A stretch of 64,000 nucleotides of DNA from Jannaschia sp. Os4 (GTDB taxonomy: Bacteria > Pseudomonadota > Alphaproteobacteria > Rhodobacterales > Rhodobacteraceae), in contig NZ_JAFCAR010000004.1 in assembly GCF_016820245.1 (NCBI RefSeq), positions 1 through 64,000 of the forward strand. Direction: 5' to 3'. The first letter of the stretch is position 1. Every line of letters starts with the position of its first letter. The notes beneath the pieces were generated by a model. That model searched no databases. It was not told the origin of the DNA and saw only the letters and a program-made list of their open reading frames with translations. Positions 34,405 through 45,228 of the stretch are shown here, one piece after another. Made by a program: the position numbers and the translations under genes.

Positions 34405-34438
34405 ACGCGGTCGTCGAGGGCGGCGTCCGGGAATGGTC

Positions 34439-34469
34439 GCCGCCCCGCGCCCGTCCGGCGCGGGGCGGC
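34439..34469 (-). terminator. Strong stem-loop between ccoP and ccoG
   Basis: GCCGCCCCGCGCC and GGCGCGGGGCGGC form a perfect 13-pair, nearly all G-C stem with a five-base loop, 61 bases after the ccoP stop. No T-run follows on the minus strand. It may be an intrinsic terminator, a 3'-end stabiliser of the ccoNOQP message, or a partial stop that sets the ratio of structural to assembly genes. Confidence 0.55.
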
Positions 34470-34529
34470 CCCCCCCGCGCGCATCCCCTCCCGGGCGCGC
34501 GGGGGCGGCGGGCGGTCGGCGCGCGGGTC

Positions 34530-35414
34530 TTACTCGCCCACCTGGCGCTCGCCGCCGCCGAGGCCGTGCACGTAGGCGGAGACGGCGCGCACCTCCGCCT
34601 CGCCGAGGCGTCCGCCCCAAGGGGGCATCACGCCGTGCCGCGGGGCGACGAGCTGGGCCACGATCTCCTCCGACGAGCCCCCGCGCAGCCAGATCGCGTC
34701 GGCGAGGTTGGGCGCGCCGACCTCGCGCATCCCCAGCCCCGCCTCGCCGTGGCAGGAGGTGCAGTTCTCCGCGAACAGGCCCGCGCCCTCGGCCGCGGCG
34801 GCCGCGTCGTGATCAAGGCCCGACAGGCTGCGAACGTATTCGGCGGTGGCGACGAGATCCTGCTCCTCCAGCCAGTCGAAGGGGGGCATCTCGGAGTAGC
34901 GCGCGTCGGGGTCGTCCTCGTTGCGGACGCCGTGGCGGACGGTGTGGGCGATCTCCTCCATCGTGCCGCCCCAGAGCCAGTCGTCGTCGAGGAGGTTCGG
35001 ATAGCCCGACTGGCGCACGCCCGCCGCGCCCGCGCCGTGGCACTGCGAGCAGTTCGCGGCGAAGACGGACCGGCCCGCCTGCACGGCGAAGCGGTGGAGC
35101 TCCTCGTTGCGATCGAGCACCGCGAGGTCCACGGTGGCGAGGCTCTCGGTCAGGGCCGCGTTGGACAGGTCGACGCGCTCGATCTCGGCGGCGACCTCGG
35201 CACGGGTCGAGTAGCCGAGCACGCCGGCCGTCGCGCCGGACACCATGGGCCATGCCGGGTAGAGCACCACGTAGACCAAGCCCCACACGCAGGTCGCGTA
35301 GAACGTCCAGAGCCACCAGCGGGGCAGGGGCGTGTTCAGCTCCTCGATGCCGTCCCACGCATGGCCGGTCGTCTCGATCCCGGTGACGTCGTCGATCGGT
35401 CGCTTGTCAGCCAT
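34530..35414 (-). CDS. ccoP: cbb3-type cytochrome c oxidase subunit III (dihaem)
   Basis: CcoP carries two c-type haems that pass electrons toward CcoO/CcoN. The 294-residue protein has one N-terminal helix (about residues 32-53, WWLWTFYATCVWGLVYVVLY) and two periplasmic cytochrome c folds. Their haem sites are CSQCH (Cys122, Cys125, His126) and CTSCH (Cys218, Cys221, His222); MPPF and VMPPW supply axial methionine regions. Length fits a standard subunit. Its ATG lies inside the last eight bases of a 45-codon frame that follows ccoQ. Confidence 0.96.
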   Translation of the reverse strand: MADKRPIDDVTGIETTGHAWDGIEELNTPLPRWWLWTFYATCVWGLVYVVLYPAWPMVSGATAGVLGYSTRAEVAAEIERVDLSNAALTESLATVDLAVLDRNEELHRFAVQAGRSVFAANCSQCHGAGAAGVRQSGYPNLLDDDWLWGGTMEEIAHTVRHGVRNEDDPDARYSEMPPFDWLEEQDLVATAEYVRSLSGLDHDAAAAAEGAGLFAENCTSCHGEAGLGMREVGAPNLADAIWLRGGSSEEIVAQLVAPRHGVMPPWGGRLGEAEVRAVSAYVHGLGGGERQVGE

Positions 35415-35544
35415 CTCGGGCCTCCGTGATGAAATCCGGCGCGGCCCGGCAGGCGCAGCCGGGGCAGGCGTTCGCGCAGCCCGGCCGCGGCGGGGGCGGG
35501 CGCGTCGCGGCGGCCGGCGGACGGGGGGAGGTGCGCTCCGTCAT
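35407..35544 (-). CDS. Possible 45-aa cysteine-rich small protein between ccoQ and ccoP
   Basis: A frame from ATG 35544 to TGA 35407 encodes 45 residues. The first half is Pro/Ala/Arg-rich; the second half reads GCANACPGCACRAAPDF, with four cysteines spaced C-x3-C-x2-C-x-C. It starts one base after the ccoQ stop and ends inside the ccoP start region, so it fills the gap exactly. I recognise no family. The cysteine spacing suggests metal (copper or zinc) binding, but that is inference. It could instead be untranslated spacer; no ribosome-binding site is obvious beyond CGTGAG. Confidence 0.4.
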   Translation of the reverse strand: MTERTSPRPPAAATRPPPPRPGCANACPGCACRAAPDFITEARDG

Positions 35545-35545
35545 C

Positions 35546-35716
35546 TCACGCCTCCCCGTCGGGGTCGTCGTGGCGGAAGGGGACGCGCGCGGCCTCGTCG
35601 TGCATCCCGCGCGCGCCCGGCCGGAATGCCCACGCCGCCGCGCCGACGAAGAACGCGAAGAGCATCAGGAGGACCCAGCTGTCGGCGAGTTCGCGAAGGA
35701 AGGAATAGGTGTCCAT
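35546..35716 (-). CDS. ccoQ: cbb3-type cytochrome oxidase subunit IV
   Basis: CcoQ is a small single-helix subunit that stabilises the cbb3 complex. The 56-residue product has MDTYSFLRELADSWVLLMLFAFFVGAAAWAFRPG with one helix at about residues 13-31, then a hydrophilic tail, MHDEAARVPFRHDD. The position between ccoO and ccoP and the length are standard. A GGAGACGCC ribosome-binding site precedes the ATG. Confidence 0.93.
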   Translation of the reverse strand: MDTYSFLRELADSWVLLMLFAFFVGAAAWAFRPGARGMHDEAARVPFRHDDPDGEA

Positions 35717-35726
35717 GGGCGTCTCC

Positions 35727-36569
35727 TCAGCGGCTGGCGTCGGGGGTGAAGGTGGAGAAGTCGACGAGCGTGCCGAGCATCTGGAGATAGGCGATGAGGG
35801 CATCCATCTCGGTGACGACGGATCCCCGTCCGTCGAAGTCCCGGACCTGCGCGCCGGGGTAGCGGGCGAGCAGGTCCTCGACGCCCTCGCCCCACGGGTC
35901 GACCTGCGCCCGCACGTCGGCGGCGGCCACGTCGATCATCTCGTCGGTGTAGGGCACGCCGACGAAGGCGTGGGTCGCCACGAGGTCGGCGACGTGGTTG
36001 GGGTCGACCCTCGCGTCCGCGAGGAAGGCGTAGGGCGGCATCACGCTCTCGGGGACGACGGACTGGGGATCGACGAGGTGGTCGACGTGCCATTCGTCGG
36101 AGTATCGCCCGCCGACCCGCGCGAGGTCGGGGCCCGTCCGCTTCGAGCCCCATTGGAAGGGGTGGTCGTACATGGATTCGGCCGCGAGGCTGTAGTGGCC
36201 GTAGCGCTCGACCTCGTCCCGCATCGGGCGGATCATCTGGGAGTGGCAGACGTGGCAGCCCTCCCGGATGTAGATGTCGCGCCCCGCGAGCTCGAGCGGC
36301 GAGTAGGGGCGCATGCCCTCCACCTCCTCGATCGTATTCTCGAGCCAGAAGAGGGGCGCGATCTCGACTGCGCCGCCGACGGTGACCACCGCGAGCGAGG
36401 CCACCAGCAGGAGGGTCGCGTTCCGCTCGAGCCGCTGGTGGAACGTGATGGTCCGGGTCTCGGGGGGCAGCTCGTTGGGGATGTCGCCGGTGGCGGCGGC
36501 CTCGGTGGCGGTGACGACCTTGGGGTCGTCGGCGGGGTCGTAGCCCGGGGCTTGCGGGTTCTTGGTCAT
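35727..36569 (-). CDS. ccoO: cbb3-type cytochrome c oxidase subunit II (monohaem)
   Basis: CcoO carries one c-type haem next to the catalytic subunit. The 280-residue protein has a single helix (about residues 51-73, [23 protein letters not shown]). The haem site [14 protein letters not shown] follows, with Cys105, Cys108 and His109. [41 protein letters not shown] and MPPYAFL are strongly conserved family segments. The ATG at 36569 lies five bases after the ccoN stop; a longer upstream frame inside ccoN is not real. Confidence 0.97.
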   Translation of the reverse strand: MTKNPQAPGYDPADDPKVVTATEAAATGDIPNELPPETRTITFHQRLERNATLLLVASLAVVTVGGAVEIAPLFWLENTIEEVEGMRPYSPLELAGRDIYIREGCHVCHSQMIRPMRDEVERYGHYSLAAESMYDHPFQWGSKRTGPDLARVGGRYSDEWHVDHLVDPQSVVPESVMPPYAFLADARVDPNHVADLVATHAFVGVPYTDEMIDVAAADVRAQVDPWGEGVEDLLARYPGAQVRDFDGRGSVVTEMDALIAYLQMLGTLVDFSTFTPDASR

Positions 36570-36574
36570 CGGGT

Positions 36575-38185
<1,611 letters not shown>

Positions 38186-38243
38186 CGGCGGTCCTTCCGG
38201 TCGGTCTCCGCGATCCGGGTGCCAGCGGAGCGGCCCGGACGCT

Positions 38244-38257
38244 TTGATCGGGGTCAA
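38244..38257. promoter_or_regulatory. FNR/FnrL-type binding site before ccoN
   Basis: TTGAT-CGGG-GTCAA is centred about 65 bases upstream of the ccoN ATG. It overlaps the stop region of hemN (ends 38254). It fits an oxygen-limited activator site for ccoNOQP. Confidence 0.8.
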
Positions 38258-39594
38258 ACGGCGGCGCTGTGGCGCCCCTCCGGGGTGGCGTAGGCATCGA
38301 GGTCCTGGGCCATCAGCCGGGCGAGGTGGCCGAACCCCCGCCGCAGCCGGAGGCCGCCCTCGGGCGCATCGGGCTCCAGCGCCTCGGCCCACGCCGCCCG
38401 CAGCGGCGCGATCAGGGCGCGGGCCCGCACGGGGTCGGCGCTCCGGGCGGGGTCCAGCGCGAAGTCGCAGAGAAGGCGCTCGATCAGCGCGCCCCGCAGG
38501 GCGTCCTCGCCGCGGAACGCGTGGCCGCGCACGGTCGGGAGGAGGCCCCCGCGCACGCGCGCGGCCCACTGGCCCGTATGCGCCGCGTTCTGCGTGTAGC
38601 CGCCCGGCAGGCGCGACACGGACGAGGCGCCGATCCCGATCAGCACCTCCTCCGGGTCGCAGGTGTAGCCTTGGAAGTTGCGGCGCAGCGCCCCGTCTTC
38701 CGCCGTGCGCGCCATCGCGTCGTCCGGCTTGGCGAAGTGGTCGATCCCCACCGCGCGCCATCCCTGCGTCCGGAGCCAGCGCGAGGCCATCCGCTGGAGG
38801 ACCAGCCTTTCCGCGGGGATGGGAAGGTCGGCCTCTCGGATGAGGCGCTGGCGGCGCGCGACCCACGGGACGTGGGCATAGCCGTAGAGGGCGATCCGGT
38901 CGGGGGACAGCCGGGCCATCCGGAGCAGCGTCCGGCGGAGGGACGCCTGCGTCTGGAGCGGGAGCCCGTAGAGGAGGTCGAAGTTGATCCCGGCCACCCC
39001 CCGCGCGCGCAGCCCGACCACGGCGGCGCGGGTCTGCTCGTACGACTGCGCGCGCCCGATGGCGGCCTGCACCAAGGGCGCGAAGTCTTGGACGCCGAGG
39101 CTCGCCCGCGTCAGCCCCGCGCCCGCGAGCGCGTCGAGCCGGGCCTCGTCGATCTCCGTCGGGTCGAGCTCGGCGGAGATCTCGGCATGCTCGGCGCGGG
39201 GCCACCGGGCGTCGACGGCCGCGAAGACCCGCCGCAGCAGGTCCGGCGGCAGGATCGTCGGCGTCCCCCCTCCGAGGTGCAGGTGCCCGATCCGCACGCC
39301 CGGCGGCAGGGCCGCCGCCACGAGGTCCATCTCGCGCTCGAGGTCCTCGACGTAGGCGGCGAGCGGCGCGCCCGTGGTCGTGCCTTGGGTGCGGCACGCG
39401 CAGAAGTGGCACAGGCGGCGACAGAAGGGGATGTGGACGTAGAGGGACACCCGCGCGCCTTCGCGTATCCCGGCCAGCCAGCAGGCCGCGTCGGGCGCCT
39501 GCACCGCGTCCGTGAACTGCGTCGCGGGGGGGTAGGAGGTGTAGCGGGGGGCGCGGGCCGAAAGCGCGCGTCGGGTGAGCGTGTCGATGTCCAT
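38254..39594 (-). CDS. hemN: Oxygen-independent coproporphyrinogen III oxidase
   Basis: This radical-SAM enzyme decarboxylates coproporphyrinogen III in haem synthesis without oxygen. The 446-residue protein has [11 protein letters not shown] near the N-terminus and [16 protein letters not shown] with the CxxxCxxC iron-sulphur site. [20 protein letters not shown] and [13 protein letters not shown] follow, all standard for HemN rather than HemW. The ATG at 39594 matches the family start; a longer frame upstream crosses the promoter and FnrL box. Cbb3 oxidase needs haem under microaerobic conditions, so placement next to ccoN and a box centred 40 bases upstream make functional sense. Confidence 0.94.
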   Translation of the reverse strand: MDIDTLTRRALSARAPRYTSYPPATQFTDAVQAPDAACWLAGIREGARVSLYVHIPFCRRLCHFCACRTQGTTTGAPLAAYVEDLEREMDLVAAALPPGVRIGHLHLGGGTPTILPPDLLRRVFAAVDARWPRAEHAEISAELDPTEIDEARLDALAGAGLTRASLGVQDFAPLVQAAIGRAQSYEQTRAAVVGLRARGVAGINFDLLYGLPLQTQASLRRTLLRMARLSPDRIALYGYAHVPWVARRQRLIREADLPIPAERLVLQRMASRWLRTQGWRAVGIDHFAKPDDAMARTAEDGALRRNFQGYTCDPEEVLIGIGASSVSRLPGGYTQNAAHTGQWAARVRGGLLPTVRGHAFRGEDALRGALIERLLCDFALDPARSADPVRARALIAPLRAAWAEALEPDAPEGGLRLRRGFGHLARLMAQDLDAYATPEGRHSAAV

Positions 39595-39627
39595 GGCTCC
39601 AGCTATGGCGCGGGACGGCGGCCGTCC

Positions 39628-39641
39628 TTGACCCGCGTCAA
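39628..39641. promoter_or_regulatory. FNR/FnrL-type binding site before hemN
   Basis: TTGAC-CCGC-GTCAA, with perfect half-sites, is centred about 40 bases upstream of the hemN ATG and downstream of the cytochrome c stop. Confidence 0.8.
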
Positions 39642-39667
39642 GCCGCGCACCGAGGCCGGCGCGATCC

Positions 39668-40042
39668 TCACCGGCGTTGCACGGCCTCGAGATAGGTCCA
39701 GAGCGCCAGCAGGTCGGCGGGCACCGGCGTGCCGACCCCCTCCTCGATCTCGACAACGACGGTGTCGCCCGCATCGAGCCCGTCGAAGGCGGGCATCCGT
39801 CCGCCGCCCCCGTGGATCTGGTTCAGCACGTCCACCGTGGGGAACGTGCCGCCCGCCCCCGCGGCGAGGCGCGTCAGGTCCGGCGCGTCGCCACGACCGC
39901 GCGCGTCCGTCCCGTGGCACCCCGCGCAGTTGTCCGCGAAGAGCCGCGCGCCCGCCTGGGACGCGCTCTGCTCCGAGCCGGCGACGCAGGCGGCGAGGGT
40001 TCCGAGAAGCGCGGCGGGCGCGGCGTATGCGGTGCGGGGCAA
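39668..40042 (-). CDS. Small lipoprotein cytochrome c
   Basis: This 124-residue precursor has a lipoprotein signal ending in LAAC (lipid-modified Cys19). One class I cytochrome c domain follows, with CAGCH (Cys39, Cys42, His43) and GRMPAFDGL, where Met83 is the likely sixth ligand. It would be anchored in a membrane facing the periplasm and carry single electrons. I do not recognise a named homologue. The FNR-type dyad 40099-40112 is centred 63 bases before its ATG, and hemN follows on the same strand. It may therefore be a microaerobic electron donor to the cbb3 oxidase. That role is inference. Confidence 0.85.
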   Translation of the reverse strand: MPRTAYAAPAALLGTLAACVAGSEQSASQAGARLFADNCAGCHGTDARGRGDAPDLTRLAAGAGGTFPTVDVLNQIHGGGGRMPAFDGLDAGDTVVVEIEEGVGTPVPADLLALWTYLEAVQRR

Positions 40043-40098
40043 GCTATGTCCTCCATGCGTGGCTAGTGATGACGTAGCCGGGGGCGGGCGCCCCGTAC

Positions 40099-40112
40099 TT
40101 GAGCCATGTCAA
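40099..40112. promoter_or_regulatory. FNR/FnrL-like site between cytochrome c and the response regulator
   Basis: TTGAG-CCAT-GTCAA differs from a perfect dyad at one half-site base. It is centred 63 bases upstream of the cytochrome c ATG and about 150 bases upstream of the response-regulator ATG, so it may act on the cytochrome gene, or on both. Confidence 0.6.
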
Positions 40113-40254
40113 CGGCACCGCGGGTGGCGGCCTCGGCAGCGGAGGCGTCACTCGCCACGCGCGGGACACGGTGCATGGCCGGGAAGGCGAAGCCCGCGCT
40201 CCCTCGACCGTCCCGCGCGGTCGCGGTAAGCGCGAGCGCGAGGGAAGGGGTCCG

Positions 40255-40983
40255 ATGCCGCTCAACACCAGCACGATCCTCGTCATCGACGACGATCCGA
40301 AGATCCGGACGCTCCTCCGGCGCACCTTGGAGACCGAGGGGGCCTCCGTGCTGGAGGCGGGCGACGGGGGCGCGGCGCTCCGGCTCCTGCGCGAGCGGGG
40401 CGCCGACCTCGTGACGCTGGATCTCGACCTCGGCGACACGGACGGGCTGGACGTGGCGCGCGCGGTGCGGGCCGAGAGCGCGGTTCCGATCATCATGATC
40501 ACCGGCAAGGGCGACGTGATCGACCGGGTGGTGGGGCTGGAGCTCGGCGCGGACGACTACATCGCGAAGCCGTTCCACGTGCGGGAGGTGCTGGCGCGGG
40601 TGAAGACGGTGCTGCGGCGCAACGCCTCCCCCGCGCCTGGCGCCACGCCGACGGGAGGGGACGTGCTGCACCTCGACGGGCTCCGCCTCGATCTCGACAG
40701 GATGGAGGTGACGGCGCGTGACGGGACGCCCTGCGAGGTGACCACCGCGGACGTCCGCCTGCTCCGCGCCTTCGCCGAGAACCCGCTGCGGGCCCTGTCG
40801 CGCGACCGTCTGATGGACCTGACGCAGGGGGCGGGCTGGTCGCCCCTCGACCGCGCCATCGACAACCAGGTCGCGCGACTGCGCAAGAAGATCGAGCGCG
40901 ATCCCGCCGATCCGCAGCTGATCCGTACCGTGCGCGGGGTGGGCTACATGCTCACGGAGCGTCCCGCCCGCCCGGAGCGCTAG
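40255..40983 (+). CDS. OmpR-family response regulator
   Basis: This 242-residue two-domain regulator has a receiver at residues 8-125. VIDDD forms the acidic pocket, the phospho-acceptor is Asp56 in LVTLDLDLGD, and IMITGKG and YIAKPF follow. A winged-helix DNA-binding domain covers about residues 140-238, with RDRLMDLTQG, LDRAIDNQVARLRKKIE and RTVRGVGYM. It activates or represses promoters after phosphorylation. The start MPLNTSTILV is preceded by GGAAGGGG. The stop overlaps by four bases that of the opposed sensor kinase, which is the likely partner by position only. Confidence 0.92.
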   Translation: MPLNTSTILVIDDDPKIRTLLRRTLETEGASVLEAGDGGAALRLLRERGADLVTLDLDLGDTDGLDVARAVRAESAVPIIMITGKGDVIDRVVGLELGADDYIAKPFHVREVLARVKTVLRRNASPAPGATPTGGDVLHLDGLRLDLDRMEVTARDGTPCEVTTADVRLLRAFAENPLRALSRDRLMDLTQGAGWSPLDRAIDNQVARLRKKIERDPADPQLIRTVRGVGYMLTERPARPER

Positions 40984-42515
40984 CGCCGGGCCAGCACCTC
41001 TCGGATCGCGTCCGCGAGGTCGGCCTGCCGGTAGGGCTTGCGCAGGAGCCGGGGGTGCCCGTCCACGCCCTCGAGGTTCGCCATCCCGCCCGAGAAACCC
41101 GAGGTCAGGAGGACCGCCACGCCGGGCCGTTCGTCGCGGATGCGTCGCGCGAGGTCCTCGCCGGTCATCGCGCCCGGCATGACGAGGTCCGAGAACACCA
41201 GCGCGACGTCGTCCCGCGCCTCCAGCACCTCCCACGCCTCCTGCGCGTCGCCGGCCCCGATCACGGCGAAGCCGAGCGCGGCGACGCGCCCTTCCGAGAG
41301 CCTGCGCACCGACGGGTCGTCCTCGACCACGAGCGCCACCTCGCCCCGTCCGACCGCGTCCGTCCGCCGCGGGGCGTCCTCCTCCGCCGCCGCGCCGCCC
41401 CCCGTGACCGGGAAGTAGAGCGCGACGTTGGTGCCCCGCCCCGGCTCGGAGTAGATCGCGACGTGGCCCCCTGACTGGCGCACGTAGCCGTAGACCATTG
41501 ACAGGCCGAGACCGGTGCCCTTGCCGGGCGGCTTCGTCGTGAAGAACGGCTCCAGCGCGCGGGCGCGCTGCTCGGCGGACATGCCGACGCCGTCGTCCAT
41601 AACCGACAGGCGCACGTAGCGCCCGGGCGCGATGTCGACGTCCTGCGCGAGGTAGTCGTCGTCCACGACCACGTTCTCCGTCTCGAACCGCAGCCGCCCT
41701 CCGTCCGGCATCGCGTCCTGCGCGTTGAGGGCGAGGTTGATGATCGCCGTCTGCAACTGCGTCGGATCGAGGCGGACCGGCCACGGGGCGTCGCCCTCGA
41801 CCCGCTCGATCCGCACGCGGGCGGACAGCGTCCGCCGCAGCATCCGCATCGCGTCGTCGATGGCCGCCCCGAGGTCGAGCGCCTCCGGCCGCAGCTCGCC
41901 CTTGCGGGAGAACAGGAGGAGGCGCGAGGTGAGGTCCGCCCCCATCTCGGCCGCCTGCAGGGCATCGGCGATCAGCTCGCGGTCGCGCGGCGCGGGGCCG
42001 CCCATCTCGAGCAGCTCGAGGTTGCCCACGATGATCGTCAGCAGGTTGTTGAAGTCGTGCGCGATGCCCCCGGTCATCTGGCCGATCGCGTCCATGCGCT
42101 GGGCGCGGGTCAGCGCGGCCTCGGCCTCCCGGCGGCGGGTCTGGTCGTGGAGGATGCCGACGAAGATCGTCTCGTCGCCCGCCTCCGCGCGGCCCACGGA
42201 CAGGTGCAGCGGGAACGTCGTCCCGTCGCCCCGTCGCCCTGTGAGGTCGCGCCCGATCCCAATGATACGCCTCTCCCCGGTGGTCAGGTGATGATCCATG
42301 AAGCCGCCGTGCCGGGCGGCCATGTCCTCGTCCATGAGCAGCCCGAGGTCGGCCCCGACCATCTCGGCCTCGGGGCGGCGGAAGAGGCGCGCCGCCGCCG
42401 CGTTCACCCGCAGGATCCGACCCTTCGCGTCGGACACGACGATGGCGTCCACGGCCGCGTCGAGCAGCGCGTCGAGCAGCAGGCCGTCCGAGGAGGTCGC
42501 GGGGATGCCGTCCAT
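40980..42515 (-). CDS. Hybrid PAS sensor histidine kinase with C-terminal receiver
   Basis: This is a 511-residue soluble hybrid kinase. A PAS domain (about residues 14-125, [19 protein letters not shown]) is followed by a phospho-acceptor His153 in [14 protein letters not shown], typical of the FixL-like HisKA group. An ATPase domain with [16 protein letters not shown] and [13 protein letters not shown] comes next, and a receiver with Asp443 in [10 protein letters not shown] ends the protein. There are no membrane helices, so it senses inside the cell. PAS has no clear haem-binding histidine that I can assign. ATG 42515 is chosen; frames further up are Arg/Ala-rich. It sits tail to tail with the response regulator. 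Confidence 0.9.
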   Translation of the reverse strand: MDGIPATSSDGLLLDALLDAAVDAIVVSDAKGRILRVNAAAARLFRRPEAEMVGADLGLLMDEDMAARHGGFMDHHLTTGERRIIGIGRDLTGRRGDGTTFPLHLSVGRAEAGDETIFVGILHDQTRRREAEAALTRAQRMDAIGQMTGGIAHDFNNLLTIIVGNLELLEMGGPAPRDRELIADALQAAEMGADLTSRLLLFSRKGELRPEALDLGAAIDDAMRMLRRTLSARVRIERVEGDAPWPVRLDPTQLQTAIINLALNAQDAMPDGGRLRFETENVVVDDDYLAQDVDIAPGRYVRLSVMDDGVGMSAEQRARALEPFFTTKPPGKGTGLGLSMVYGYVRQSGGHVAIYSEPGRGTNVALYFPVTGGGAAAEEDAPRRTDAVGRGEVALVVEDDPSVRRLSEGRVAALGFAVIGAGDAQEAWEVLEARDDVALVFSDLVMPGAMTGEDLARRIRDERPGVAVLLTSGFSGGMANLEGVDGHPRLLRKPYRQADLADAIREVLARR

Positions 42516-42722
42516 GCCGCCATCATGGCCGCGCGGCGGCCCGCCCGCCAGAGCGGAGGCGCGAGCGGCGCGCATCGTCTTCGAGCGGGACGGGGCCGCT
42601 TCCGTCGCCCGCCGTTCCGGACTACATGGCGGACCTTCAGGACACCGCCCGAGACCCCCCGCCGCGCCCATGCCCCGCACTCATTCTCCGATCGATGCAC
42701 CCGCGACGCGCGTGAGGCCGGC

Positions 42723-43726
<1,004 letters not shown>

Positions 43727-43730
<4 letters not shown>

Positions 43731-44548
43731 GCCTCGACTGGGGGTCGCTCGTCCCGCTCGTCGGCTTCATGCTGGCGGTGGGGGCCTTCGCGGGCGTCCT
43801 CGCGGGGCTGCTCGGCGTGGGCGGCGGCATCGTGCTGGTGCCCGCGTTCTACTACGTCTTCGCGGCCCTCGGGTATGACGGGCCGTCGATCATGCAGGTC
43901 TGCGTGGCGACCTCGCTGGCGACGATCGTCGTGACGTCGTGGCGCTCGGTCGCCGCGCACGCGAAGCGGGGCGCGGTCGACCGCGACGTGCTGCGCGGCT
44001 TCGCGCCGGGGATCGCGGCGGGCGCCCTCGTCGGCGCGCTCGTGGCGACGCGGCTGCGCTCGGACGTGCTGACGGCCATCTTCGCGGGGCTGGCGCTGAC
44101 GGTCGCGCTCTACATGCTGGTCTCCAAGGCCACGTGGCGCGTCGCGGACGAGATGCCGACGGGCCTCCGGCGGCAGGCCTACGCCCCGTCGGTCGGGTTC
44201 CTGTCGGTCCTGATGGGCATCGGAGGCGGCAGCTTCGGCGTGCCGCTGATGACGCTGCACGGGATGCCGATACACCGCGCCGTGGCGACGGCGGCGGGGT
44301 TCGGCCTGCTGATCGCCGTTCCGTCGGTGGTGATGTTCCTGCTCCTGCCGGCGGGGGACGGGCGACCGCCGGGGACCGTGGGCCTCGTGAACCTGCCCGC
44401 CTTCGGGATCATCGTGGCGATGACGGTCCTGACCGCGCCGCTGGGGGCCAAGCTGGCCCACGCGATGGATCCCGGGCCGTTGAAGAAGGCCTTCGCCGTC
44501 TTCCTACTCCTGGTCGCCCTCAACATGCTGCGCCGCGCGCTGCTCTAG
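43727..44548 (+). CDS. TauE/SafE-family sulphite or organosulphur exporter
   Basis: This 273-residue membrane protein has about eight helices in two halves. Each half contains the family's Gly-rich signature: AGVLAGLLGVGGGIVLVPAFYY (about residues 19-40) and LMGIGGGSFGVPLMTLHG (about residues 161-178). Relatives move sulphite, sulphoacetate, taurine-derived ions or other anions; the cargo here is unknown. It is co-translated with dusA by a four-base overlap. Its last 45 bases overlap the convergent DUF1289 gene. Confidence 0.85.
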
Positions 44549-44761
44549 CCGGGCGGCCCGCCCCCCGCGCCGGACCTTGTGCGCGGCGCCGCGGCCCGGC
44601 AGCTGGGCCATCACCGCGCGCCGCGCGTCGGGCGTCATCCGGGTCCATGCCGCGATCTCGTCCATGGTCCGCAGGCAGCCGGTGCACAGGCGCGACGCCG
44701 GGTGCACGACGCACACGCGGATGCAGGGGCTGTCGATCTCGTCGCGGGTCCAGACGGTCAT
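44504..44761 (-). CDS. DUF1289 small cysteine protein
   Basis: This 85-residue protein has four cysteines in DSPCIRVCVVHPASRLCTGCLRTMDEIAAWTRMTP (residues 10-44), the DUF1289 pattern, probably binding zinc or an iron-sulphur cluster. Function is not established. The Arg-rich C-terminal tail (about residues 58-85) runs through the end of the permease gene and may be non-conserved. The ATG overlaps the ruvX stop (ATGA), so it is the third gene of the ccmI-ruvX-DUF1289 run. Confidence 0.85.
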   Translation of the reverse strand: MTVWTRDEIDSPCIRVCVVHPASRLCTGCLRTMDEIAAWTRMTPDARRAVMAQLPGRGAAHKVRRGGRAARLEQRAAQHVEGDQE

Positions 44762-45228
44762 ATGTTCCTCAGCCGGTCGAGCGCGCCCTGCAGGATGTAG
44801 CCGGCCGCCACGGAATCGATGACCTCCGCGCGACGCTTGCGCGACGTATCCGCCTCCAAGAGCGCGCGCTCGGCGGCCACCGTCGACAGGCGCTCGTCCC
44901 AGAACCCGATCGGCGGGCCGCCCCGGCGCGCGAGGTTGCGGGCGAACGCGCGGGTGGACTGCACGCGGGGGCCGTCGCTGCCGTCCATGTTGAGCGGCAG
45001 CCCGATGACCACGCCGCAGACGGCGCGGTCGGCGAGCATCGCCTCGATCGCCTCGGCGTCGAGCGTGAACTTCCTGCGGCGCACCGTCTGGAGGGGCGTC
45101 GCGACGGTGCGCATCCCGTCGGAGACCGCGACGCCCACGGTCTTGTCGCCCACGTCGAGCCCGGCGAGGGCGCCGAAGGCGGGCAGGGCGGCGGCGAAGG
45201 CCGCGAAGTCGGCGTGGACGTCGGTCAC
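44758..45228 (-). CDS. ruvX: Holliday-junction-resolvase-like nuclease RuvX/YqgF
   Basis: This 156-residue RNase H-fold protein is essential in many bacteria for pre-16S rRNA 5'-end processing. It shows LAGLDVGDKTVGVAVSD (about residues 20-36), VVIGLPLNMDGSDGPR and FWDERLSTVAAERAL, the three acidic motifs of the family. The GTG at 45228 overlaps the ccmI stop as GTGA and is the sensible start, because no ATG lies before the first motif. Length is normal. It is sandwiched between ccmI and the DUF1289 gene. Confidence 0.92.
   Translation of the reverse strand: MTDVHADFAAFAAALPAFGALAGLDVGDKTVGVAVSDGMRTVATPLQTVRRRKFTLDAEAIEAMLADRAVCGVVIGLPLNMDGSDGPRVQSTRAFARNLARRGGPPIGFWDERLSTVAAERALLEADTSRKRRAEVIDSVAAGYILQGALDRLRNI

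Noticed and set aside
32681-35386. A 901-codon plus-strand frame opposite ccoG and ccoP
   Set aside because: No recognisable domain, and it crosses the FnrL box and the intergenic hairpin; a G+C shadow.
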